Below, piece by piece: positions 7,035 through 13,204 of a stretch of DNA of 13,204 nucleotides (position 1 is its first letter; each line of letters starts with the position of its first letter). Below the pieces are notes generated by a model. The model saw nothing but the letters and a program-made list of their open reading frames with translations, made no database searches and had not been told where the DNA came from. Origin of the DNA: Candidatus Babelota bacterium (lineage in GTDB: Bacteria > JAGOBX01); NCBI GenBank assembly GCA_017999075.1, contig JAGOBX010000047.1, positions 1-13,204 on the forward strand, in the 5' to 3' direction. Made by a program: the position numbers and the translations under genes.

Positions 7035-8309
7035 TTATTTTTTTAATGTTTCAACATCATCTAATAAATGGACTACCATACCGCTGCGCAGTTTCGGCTC
7101 AAACCATGTTGATTTTGGAGGCATAATCTGTCCTGCATCAGCAATATCCATTAGTTCATCTAATGATGTAGGATACATTGAAAATGCTACTGCATATTTT
7201 CCTGAATCAACTAATTTTTCAAGTTCAGCTGAACCGCGGATACCTCCCACAAAATTAATTCTATTGTCTGACCTCGGATCTTTTATTCCCAGAAGAGGAT
7301 TAAGTATATTTTTCTGCAATATTGAAACATCAAGAGAATCAACAGGAGAATCATTATCATATATTTCTTTTTTCGGTTGGAGTTTATACCATTTTCCATT
7401 TATATACATTCCGATATTTTTTGTTTCTGCCGGAGAAAAACATTTTTCGTCAACAGGCGTTATTTCAAATTTTTCTTTTATTTTTTCAAATAAAACTTGC
7501 TCTGTCAAACCGTTTAAATCTTTAACCACCCTATTATAAGGCATTATTTTAAGCTGATTATCAGGAAACAGAACTGTAAGAAAATAATTATATTCTTCTT
7601 TGCCGTTGTGATTATTATTCTCGGATTTCTTTAATGCTCTAACTCTGTATCCTGAAGCTGCTCTGTGATGACCGTCCGCAACATATAATGCAGGAACTTT
7701 TTTAAAAGCAGAACAAAGTTTTTTAATAAGTTTGTCGTCGGTAATTAAATATAACGTATGCCTGACTTCCAATCCGCTGTCTGCAGTTGAAAAATCATAA
7801 ACCGGAATAGTATCCAGGCACGAATTAACTAAATCATCGATTTTCTTACGGCTGCGGTAAGTTAAAAAAACAGGTCCGGCATTGCAGTTTGTTTCATAAA
7901 CATGACGGGCTCTGTCGTCTTCTTTATCTTTACGGGTTAATTCATGTTTTTTTATAAGATTTTTTTCGTATTCATCAACTGAAGCGCAGGCTAATAATCC
8001 AATCTGAATATGATTTCCCATTTGTTGTTTATAAATATACAGGCAAGGTTTATTCTCTATAAGAAGATAACCTTCGTCTATAAATTTTTTAAAATTACTT
8101 TTAGCAGTTTCATAAACCTTATCACTATATAAATCAATTTTAGGATCCAAATCTATTTCAGGTTTTGTAACATGAAAAAAACTGTATTTATTTCCTTCCG
8201 CGAGTTTTCTGGCTTCGTCAGAATTTAAAACATCATACGGTAAAACAGCTAATCTGCTTGCAATTTCCGGATTAGGTCTTAATCCTCTGAAAGCTTTTAT
8301 TGTAGACAT
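7035..8309 (-). CDS. DUF1015 family protein
   Basis: A 424-residue protein of normal family length. Signatures in order: PYDVL (24-28), KHELTRKDKEDDRARH (121-136), an ET-NCNAGPVF segment (139-148), ALYVADGHHRAASGYR (207-222), DPRSDNRINFVGG (344-356) and the C-terminal MPPKSTWFEPKLRSG (396-410). The biochemical function of DUF1015 is not firmly established. The DGHHR motif resembles the GxHR-type nucleotide-binding motif of ParB/sulfiredoxin-fold proteins, a fold that includes the free serine kinases SerK and SbnI, and in some genomes DUF1015 genes sit beside serine-biosynthesis genes; a kinase-like role is therefore a hypothesis only. The start is supported by a strong AAGGGGG site 10 nt upstream of the ATG and a promoter at 8345-8373. 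It is the first gene of the minus cluster followed by the FapA-like and YkgJ-like genes. Confidence 0.9.
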   Translation of the reverse strand: MSTIKAFRGLRPNPEIASRLAVLPYDVLNSDEARKLAEGNKYSFFHVTKPEIDLDPKIDLYSDKVYETAKSNFKKFIDEGYLLIENKPCLYIYKQQMGNHIQIGLLACASVDEYEKNLIKKHELTRKDKEDDRARHVYETNCNAGPVFLTYRSRKKIDDLVNSCLDTIPVYDFSTADSGLEVRHTLYLITDDKLIKKLCSAFKKVPALYVADGHHRAASGYRVRALKKSENNNHNGKEEYNYFLTVLFPDNQLKIMPYNRVVKDLNGLTEQVLFEKIKEKFEITPVDEKCFSPAETKNIGMYINGKWYKLQPKKEIYDNDSPVDSLDVSILQKNILNPLLGIKDPRSDNRINFVGGIRGSAELEKLVDSGKYAVAFSMYPTSLDELMDIADAGQIMPPKSTWFEPKLRSGMVVHLLDDVETLKK

Positions 8310-8319
8310 GATTATAAAT

Positions 8320-8326
8320 CCCCCTT
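8320..8326 (-). promoter_or_regulatory. ribosome binding site of the DUF1015 gene
   Basis: On the minus strand AAGGGGG lies 10 nt before the ATG at 8309. It is the strongest purine-rich ribosome site in the window and fixes the start. Most other genes here have weak or no such site. Confidence 0.6.
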
Positions 8327-8344
8327 GAAAAATAATGAGAATAA

Positions 8345-8373
8345 ATAATATAAAATTTTTTAATAAAAATCAA
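8345..8373 (-). promoter_or_regulatory. sigma70-type promoter for the DUF1015-FapA-YkgJ cluster
   Basis: On the minus strand TTGATT (8373-8368) is followed after 17 nt by TATTAT (8350-8345). The start of transcription would be near 8338, giving a leader of about 29 nt that contains the AAGGGGG ribosome site. Confidence 0.5.
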
Positions 8374-8394
8374 TCTTTAAATTATGAAATAATA

Positions 8395-8422
8395 TTGACT
8401 TATTTTTTTGTATCAGTATAAT
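8395..8422 (+). promoter_or_regulatory. near-consensus promoter for the SDR/glycosyltransferase/radical SAM operon
   Basis: TTGACT (8395-8400) is followed after 16 nt by TATAAT (8417-8422). The expected transcription start, about 7 nt after the -10 box, is at 8429-8430, only about 3 nt before the ATG at 8433. The operon would therefore have an almost leaderless transcript. The -35 box is 21 nt from that of the opposing promoter. Confidence 0.6.
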
Positions 8423-8432
8423 ATGAAACATT

Positions 8433-9416
8433 ATGAAAAAATATATGGTGTTATTCGGGTCAAACGGATATTTTGGACATTATATATGCCAGGAATTGAT
8501 AACCCAGGGATATAATGTTATAGCATTTAAATTTCCGCATTTCAGATCTACTATTATTGAGCATCCGGATGTGGAATATTTTGAGTTCGATATCAGAACG
8601 GACCCGGCCGATAAAAAAGAATATTTTAAAAAAATTTTTGAAGGTAAAAGTATAAAAGGATTAATTAATGCGGCAGCTCTTCTTGGAGCATCAGATTACG
8701 ATTCTAATTATAAAACAAATGCTCTTGGAGTAAAAAATCTTGCAGAACTCGCAAAAATGTTTAATATCCCCAGATTTGTTCACGTAAGCACTGTTTGTGT
8801 AATCAAACCTATAAAAGGACCTTACGGAATAGCAAAAATGGAAGGAGATAATTTTTTAAAAAATTCCGGAATAAATTATACTATTTTTATTCCTGCATTG
8901 TTATTAGGTGTGGAAAGTCTGGGTTTGGGTAGAATTCTAAAAAATGTTTTCAAATTACCTTTTTTCGTCCCTTTAATAGGCGGCGGAAAAGAAACTCAAC
9001 ATCCTATTTACATAAAAGATTTTGCCCATTACATTGTCAAATGCGTTGAAACAGAAAAATGTATAAATAAAATTTATCAAATAGGCGGAGATACGGTAAT
9101 TTCTTTTAAAGAGTTTGTAGAAATGATTTTAAAATTTAAGAACAGAAAAAAAATTTTTATAACATTTCCTGTTTTTATAGCAAAAATAATAGCTAAATAT
9201 TTTCAGTTAACACAAAAACGGCCTTTATTTACACTCGAACATATTAAAGGAATTCTGCAGGATTCTAATCTGGATACTTCAGAACTTGTAAAAGACCTTA
9301 ATTTTAAACCAACGCCATTGAATACCGCATTAAAAGAATGCCTTGATAAACTCGGGGATAATTGGAACTATTATTTAAACGGATGGAATGAACGGGTTAT
9401 AAAAATCGGCAAATAA
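8433..9416 (+). CDS. NAD(P)-dependent extended SDR (epimerase/dehydratase, NDUFA9-like)
   Basis: A 327-residue Rossmann-fold protein. The nucleotide-binding G-S-N-G-Y-F-G (9-15) follows the first strand. An acidic D53 ends strand 3, an NAAALLGASD element sits at 79-88, and the catalytic pattern S119-T120 with Y131-x3-K135 (YGIAK) is intact. The second half (HPIYIKDFAHYIV, about 190-202, then YQIGGDTVISFKEFVEM) matches atypical extended SDRs of the NDUFA9/3-beta-HSD-like type rather than classical UDP-sugar epimerases, so the substrate (sugar nucleotide, lipid-linked sugar or other alcohol/ketone) is open. No Shine-Dalgarno precedes the ATG, consistent with a leaderless message; an alternative ATG four codons in (8445) would also keep the fold. 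It is the first gene of a three-gene operon and ends 4 nt before the glycosyltransferase gene. Confidence 0.85.
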   Translation: MKKYMVLFGSNGYFGHYICQELITQGYNVIAFKFPHFRSTIIEHPDVEYFEFDIRTDPADKKEYFKKIFEGKSIKGLINAAALLGASDYDSNYKTNALGVKNLAELAKMFNIPRFVHVSTVCVIKPIKGPYGIAKMEGDNFLKNSGINYTIFIPALLLGVESLGLGRILKNVFKLPFFVPLIGGGKETQHPIYIKDFAHYIVKCVETEKCINKIYQIGGDTVISFKEFVEMILKFKNRKKIFITFPVFIAKIIAKYFQLTQKRPLFTLEHIKGILQDSNLDTSELVKDLNFKPTPLNTALKECLDKLGDNWNYYLNGWNERVIKIGK

Positions 9417-9420
9417 ATTT

Positions 9421-10296
9421 ATGGATAATAATAAAACAAAATTCATCAGTGTAGTAATCCCTGCTTATAATGAAGAAGATTCCATATCTGTTTTAATATC
9501 TAAATTAAAACAGTTTGAAAATATTCTCGAAATAATTGTTATTGATGACGGTTCTTCTGACAATACATCTTTAAAAGCCGAAGAAGCCGGTGCCACAGTT
9601 ATTAAACAGCCTTATAACATAGGTAATGGAGCCGCAATAAAAAAAGGAATACTTAACGCCAAAGGAGATTATGTTCTTTGTATGGACGCTGATCTTCAGC
9701 ACCCGCCTGAAGAAATTCCAAATATGATAAAACATTCATATAAATACGATATGATAGTCGGATCGCGCACATCAGAATCAGGAGTTTCAAAATTCAGGGG
9801 ATTTGGAAATTTTTTCTTAATAAAAATAGCTGAATTCATTTCAGGTTATAAAATTCCTGATTTAACTTCAGGGTTCCGCCTTATAAATCGGGAAAAATGC
9901 CTGAAAGTAATTCATTTATTTCCAAACCAATATTCTTATCCTACTACTGTCACATTGGCTTTTTTCAATAATGGTTACGCAATAAAATATCTGCCGATGA
10001 AAACTATTACAAAACGGCAAACAGGAAAAAGCAATATAAAACCTTTTCGGGATGGAATAAGGTTTATAATAATTATATTGAGAATAGTAATGTTGTTCAA
10101 TCCTTTAAAAATTTTTCTACCAATTTCTTTTTTTATGTTTCTCGCCGGAACAATACAAAGCAGTTACGCTATTTTTTTTCTTAAGACCGGAATAAAACAA
10201 GCTTCAATAATATTTTTTGTAAGTTCAATATTAATATTATGTTTTGCAATGCTCGCAGAACAGATTTCTCAACTAAGAAAAAATATATATTTATAA
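9421..10296 (+). CDS. family 2 glycosyltransferase, DPM1/polyprenyl-phosphate type, membrane anchored
   Basis: A 291-residue protein with a GT-A domain: VVIPAYNEED (11-20), the nucleotide-binding DDGSSD (42-47), the metal-binding D89-A-D91 followed by LQHPPE, and DLTSGFR (147-153), all typical of dolichol-phosphate mannose synthase-like enzymes. The C-terminus has hydrophobic segments at about 212-226, 230-252 and 259-279, suggesting two or three membrane anchors as in the membrane-bound subgroup. It likely transfers a sugar from a nucleotide donor to a polyprenyl phosphate or another lipid at the inner membrane face; donor and acceptor cannot be read from sequence. There is no Shine-Dalgarno. 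It starts 4 nt after the SDR gene and ends 1 nt before the radical SAM gene, so the three are almost certainly cotranscribed and translationally coupled. Confidence 0.88.
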   Translation: MDNNKTKFISVVIPAYNEEDSISVLISKLKQFENILEIIVIDDGSSDNTSLKAEEAGATVIKQPYNIGNGAAIKKGILNAKGDYVLCMDADLQHPPEEIPNMIKHSYKYDMIVGSRTSESGVSKFRGFGNFFLIKIAEFISGYKIPDLTSGFRLINREKCLKVIHLFPNQYSYPTTVTLAFFNNGYAIKYLPMKTITKRQTGKSNIKPFRDGIRFIIIILRIVMLFNPLKIFLPISFFMFLAGTIQSSYAIFFLKTGIKQASIIFFVSSILILCFAMLAEQISQLRKNIYL

Positions 10297-10297
10297 A

Positions 10298-11431
10298 ATG
10301 AAACTTTCTAACTATACAAGATTATTAAAAGACATTTCAATAACAAGATTAAACAGGTTTTCAGGGAACCCGTCAAAACTTAAGATGTTGTATTACGCTA
10401 TCACATGGAGATGCAACAGCAATTGTATATTCTGCGATGTGAAAAAATTAAATCGAAAAGACTTAAAAGAATTAACATCTAAAAACATCGGTAAAATTTT
10501 CGAAGATAAATATTTAAAAAGGCTTGAATATTTAAAAATTACTGGTGGCGAGCCTACTGTAAAAGAAGATTTGATAGATATTATAACAGAAATTTATAAT
10601 AAAAGCAAACCATCTTATATAGGCATAACTACCAATGGATTGAACACAGATATTATAAAAGATCTGGTAGGTAAAATTACAAATTTCGATGTTTCTCTAT
10701 CCCTAAGAATCAGTGTGGACGGAATAAACGAAAATTATAATAAAATCAGAAATTGCGGTGGCAATGCATTTGAAAAAGTCACAAAAACATTGGAAACTTT
10801 GAAACAATTTCAAAATAAAAAAAATCTAACTATAGGTATTAATCAAACGGTAAGTGAAGAAACTCTCAATAATATTGATGACGTAAAAAAATTATCTGAA
10901 AATCTCGGATATGAATATTATTTATTTTTTGCTCTTCCAACAAGAAATTTATGGAAACCAGATACTAAAACAATTCTATCTAATGATATTAAAGATTATC
11001 TGCCGGTTGAAAAATTTTCAAATGACCAAATTGAAAAAATTTTCAAAAACAATATAAATCAATCCACATTAAGCCTTTTAACCCATAAAAACAGTGAAAA
11101 TTTACTGAGTTTAAAATATTATCAAGATGGGTTTTACAACAGAATTAAATTAAATAAAAAAAAACCTAACAGCCCATGTCTTGCATTATTTAACAGATGC
11201 ATTCTTGACCCTTACGGCAATATTCTTACATGCAACTATATTACAAATCCAGTCGGCAATGCATCAGAAGACGGCTTCTCAAAAGTATGGAATTCAGAAT
11301 CTTCAAAGACAAACAGAAAATTAGTTAAAAACTGCGATAAATGCTGGCTCGGATGTGAAGTTATACCAAACGCAATTTACTCAGGCGAAATTATCAAATG
11401 GATATTGTCTCAACTTTTAAGCGGAAAATAA
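10298..11431 (+). CDS. radical SAM enzyme with C-terminal SPASM-like cysteines
   Basis: A 377-residue protein. The [4Fe-4S]/SAM motif C39-x3-C43-x2-C46 sits in ITWRCNSNCIFCDV (35-48). It is followed by the SAM-binding TGGEPT (82-87), TTNGLNTDI (111-119) and RISVDG (137-142). The C-terminal third carries C294-x6-C301-x10-C312 (with DPYGNILTC) and C346-x2-C349-x3-C353 (CDKCWLGC), a SPASM/twitch-like set for auxiliary iron-sulfur clusters. Such enzymes modify peptides or small molecules; in gene clusters with glycosyltransferases they usually have unknown substrates. No precursor-peptide gene was found next to it. It starts 1 nt after the glycosyltransferase stop with no ribosome site, so translation is coupled. 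It ends 34 nt from the convergent pheA stop. Confidence 0.88.
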   Translation: MKLSNYTRLLKDISITRLNRFSGNPSKLKMLYYAITWRCNSNCIFCDVKKLNRKDLKELTSKNIGKIFEDKYLKRLEYLKITGGEPTVKEDLIDIITEIYNKSKPSYIGITTNGLNTDIIKDLVGKITNFDVSLSLRISVDGINENYNKIRNCGGNAFEKVTKTLETLKQFQNKKNLTIGINQTVSEETLNNIDDVKKLSENLGYEYYLFFALPTRNLWKPDTKTILSNDIKDYLPVEKFSNDQIEKIFKNNINQSTLSLLTHKNSENLLSLKYYQDGFYNRIKLNKKKPNSPCLALFNRCILDPYGNILTCNYITNPVGNASEDGFSKVWNSESSKTNRKLVKNCDKCWLGCEVIPNAIYSGEIIKWILSQLLSGK

Positions 11432-11465
11432 AATTATAAATTAATTTCCAGAAAAAATCTGAATT

Positions 11466-12554
11466 CTAAATGTCGCAGCAAACAGGGTAAGAACCGAGAT
11501 ATTTAATAAACGAACAATAATTATCTAATTTTTTCAATACAGCCTGAATTTTAGGGTCATCTATGTGTCCAAAAAAATCAATAAAAAACACATAATTCCA
11601 CGCAACATTTTTATAAGGTCTTGATTCTATTTTAGATAAACTTATTTTGTTTTTAGCGAACGGTTCAAGACATTTATACAAAATCCCAACCCTGTCTTTA
11701 GCAGCAAATGCTATAGACGTTTTATCATTTCCGCTAATTGAATTTTTTTGTTTTCCGATAACATAAAATCTTGTCATATTATTTTTATAATCTTCAATTT
11801 GTTCAGCAAGAATATTAAGCTTATAAATTTTAGCTGAAAGCGAACTGCTTATAGCTGCGCAATTTTTCTTTTCAGAAACAATTTCAGCTGCAAGAGAATT
11901 GCTTTCTACAGGAATCAGCTTTATATCTTTCTTCAAATTATTTATTATCCAATTTTCACATTGTCCGAAAGATTGCGGATGTGAATAAACTGTATCGATT
12001 TTTTTCAAACTTGATTCTTTTGAAATTAAAAAATGCGATACTTTAATCATAAGTTCGCCAGATATTGTTAACGAAGTAGTCAATAATTTATCAAGAGTAT
12101 ATGTTACTACTCCATTATTAGAATTTTCTATAGGCGCTATTCCGTAATCACCATTATTTTTTTCTACTTCTGTAAACACAGAGGAAATTGAATTTGCATA
12201 TATCAAATCCGATTCAGGAAATTTGGTTTTAGCGGCTATATGTGTAAAAGATCCTTCAGGCCCAAGATATATAATTTTGAGTTTCCGTTCAATTAATCTT
12301 GACGCAGCCATTACATTTGAATATATATTTTCAAGAAAAACTTCAGGGAATCCTTTATTTAATGATTTTATGCTGTTTAATATTTCATTTTCTCTGGCAG
12401 GATCAAAAACAGGTAAATTCAATTTTTTTTTTATTTTACCTATCTTTTCTGCGTATGACAATCGTTGATCAAGAAGCGAAATAATTTTTTTATCAATAAC
12501 ATTAATGTTTTTCCGTAATTCAGATATATCTAATTTATTATTTTTTAATACCAT
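11466..12554 (-). CDS. pheA: bifunctional chorismate mutase/prephenate dehydratase
   Basis: A 362-residue P-protein of phenylalanine synthesis that converts chorismate to prephenate and then to phenylpyruvate. The AroQ mutase domain (about 8-90) keeps residues matching the E. coli active site: R14, R31, K42, D51, R54 and E55 (FDPARE). The dehydratase domain (93-270) has YLGPEGSF (96-103), PIENSNNGVV (141-150), HPQSF (192-196) and the catalytic TRF (261-263). The ACT domain (280-357) has DRVGILYKCLEPF (287-299) and the phenylalanine-sensing ESRP (310-313), so feedback inhibition by phenylalanine is expected. The start overlaps the end of the upstream RluB-type gene by 17 nt; an AAGGA lies 11 nt before the ATG inside that gene. 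No leader-peptide attenuator is possible at this overlap. Confidence 0.95.
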   Translation of the reverse strand: MVLKNNKLDISELRKNINVIDKKIISLLDQRLSYAEKIGKIKKKLNLPVFDPARENEILNSIKSLNKGFPEVFLENIYSNVMAASRLIERKLKIIYLGPEGSFTHIAAKTKFPESDLIYANSISSVFTEVEKNNGDYGIAPIENSNNGVVTYTLDKLLTTSLTISGELMIKVSHFLISKESSLKKIDTVYSHPQSFGQCENWIINNLKKDIKLIPVESNSLAAEIVSEKKNCAAISSSLSAKIYKLNILAEQIEDYKNNMTRFYVIGKQKNSISGNDKTSIAFAAKDRVGILYKCLEPFAKNKISLSKIESRPYKNVAWNYVFFIDFFGHIDDPKIQAVLKKLDNYCSFIKYLGSYPVCCDI

Positions 12555-13204
12555 TAAACACTATATCCTTTTCTTTATTATTTAAAATCAAATATTGCCC
12601 TGGAGCAATACGGATATCAAACAAAGAAAATCCGCCTATAGACACTCTGGTAAGTTTTATTACAGAATGATTTATTATGTCACACAATTTTCTTATAACA
12701 CGATTCTGCCCTGAATATATTGATATTTCAACCCAAGAATTGGATTTCAAAGTCTTTAATATTTTAGCAGAAACACATTTAACAGTTTTACCCTCAAATC
12801 TGATATTCTTTTTCAGTTTATCAAGTTCTTCTTTCGTAGGCACTCCTTCAACTTTAGCGTGATATACTTTTAAAATTTTATTCGAAGGATGCTGTATAGC
12901 CTGGGCATAATCTCCGTCATTAGTCAATATTAATAAACCTTCGGTATCATAATCAAGCCGGCCTACAGGATACAAGTTTTTCCACCCTCTGATTTTCATC
13001 AAATAATCCATAACAGTAGTTCTGCCTTTATCATCAGAAACAGAAGTTATACAACGTTTTGGTTTATAAAATAACACATAAAGTTTCTTAGTAAATTGAG
13101 ACAAACGAAGGATTTTTCCGTTATATTTTATAATATCAATATCAGGATCAATTTCTTCAAACGGATTTAAACATGATATATTATTTACTGTTACCAATCC
13201 ATCC
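12538..13204 (-). CDS. RluB/RsuA-type pseudouridine synthase, N-terminus outside the window
   Basis: Partial gene entering from the right edge. The frame is open to 13203 and reads DG-LVTVNN, the end of the S4 RNA-binding domain (G-x-V-T-V-N-G consensus), so a TTG at 13197 is not the true start and about 20-30 residues are missing. The catalytic domain follows: VLFYKPKRCITSVSDDKGR, then the catalytic Asp in PVGRLDYDTEGLLILTNDG and the HPSNKILKVYHAKV element. The family's E-G-x-N-R-Q-V-R-R-M motif is read here as SGQNRVIRKL (12685-12714), a diverged form. The enzyme isomerises uridine to pseudouridine in ribosomal RNA, probably 23S helix 89 if it is RluB; RluE/RluF/RsuA are alternatives. The stop codon overlaps the start of pheA by 17 nt, so the two are cotranscribed. 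Confidence 0.9.
   Translation of the reverse strand, partial: DGLVTVNNISCLNPFEEIDPDIDIIKYNGKILRLSQFTKKLYVLFYKPKRCITSVSDDKGRTTVMDYLMKIRGWKNLYPVGRLDYDTEGLLILTNDGDYAQAIQHPSNKILKVYHAKVEGVPTKEELDKLKKNIRFEGKTVKCVSAKILKTLKSNSWVEISIYSGQNRVIRKLCDIINHSVIKLTRVSIGGFSLFDIRIAPGQYLILNNKEKDIVFNGIKK

Noticed and set aside
10298-11431. RiPP (modified-peptide) pathway based on the SPASM radical SAM enzyme
   Set aside because: No short precursor ORF, leader-binding domain or peptidase/transporter gene lies beside it; the neighbours are a sugar-type SDR and a glycosyltransferase.
11423-11449. GGAAA...TTTCC imperfect hairpin between the convergent radical SAM and pheA genes
   Set aside because: It overlaps the radical SAM stop codon, is AT-rich with a mismatch, and has no T-run on either strand; termination here is possible but not supported.
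13195-13197. TTG as the start of the pseudouridine synthase
   Set aside because: The frame stays open to the window edge and the preceding codons (Asp-Gly) continue the S4-domain consensus, so the gene begins outside the window.

Overview
The window is a strongly AT-rich piece of bacterial chromosome with densely packed, mostly intact genes and one decayed insertion sequence. Product types (bifunctional chorismate mutase/prephenate dehydratase, RluB-type pseudouridine synthase, DUF1015, FapA/DUF342, YkgJ cysteine-cluster protein) indicate an anaerobic or host-associated, low-GC bacterium. Short intergenic gaps and only partial use of Shine-Dalgarno sites fit lineages such as Elusimicrobiota/Endomicrobia or related candidate phyla, but nothing here fixes the phylum and this is a low-confidence guess.

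Left part (1-2783) looks accessory. A consensus sigma70-type promoter (156-183) leads into a small cyclophilin-like-fold gene (244-585) with a G+C-richer patch. An alpha/alpha-toroid (squalene-cyclase-like) protein gene follows (670-1617). Behind it lies the remnant of an IS1634-type (IS4-superfamily) transposase (about 1692-2761), broken by stops, three frameshifts and an internal deletion.

Middle part (2784-8309) is a minus-strand cluster read as DUF1015 protein, then a 1265-residue tandem FapA/DUF342 protein, then a YkgJ-family zinc/iron-chelating protein. It probably starts from a promoter at 8345-8373. Divergent from it, a near-consensus promoter (8395-8422) drives a tight plus-strand operon (8433-11431): NAD(P)-dependent extended SDR, membrane-anchored DPM1-type glycosyltransferase, and a radical SAM/SPASM enzyme. 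The gaps are 4 nt and 1 nt, and the first start codon lies only about 3 nt after the expected transcription start. The three products plausibly build or tailor a lipid-linked sugar or related glycan.

Right part (11466-13204) is a minus-strand pair: RluB-type pseudouridine synthase (running off the right edge of the window), overlapping by 17 nt with pheA (chorismate to phenylpyruvate, with a regulatory ACT domain).

No CRISPR array, tRNA or rRNA was seen. The most noteworthy items are the double-FapA protein with an internal Jag-N-like domain, the apparently leaderless SDR/glycosyltransferase/radical SAM operon, and the DUF1015-FapA-YkgJ cluster. None of them is proven to be a new system from sequence reading alone.
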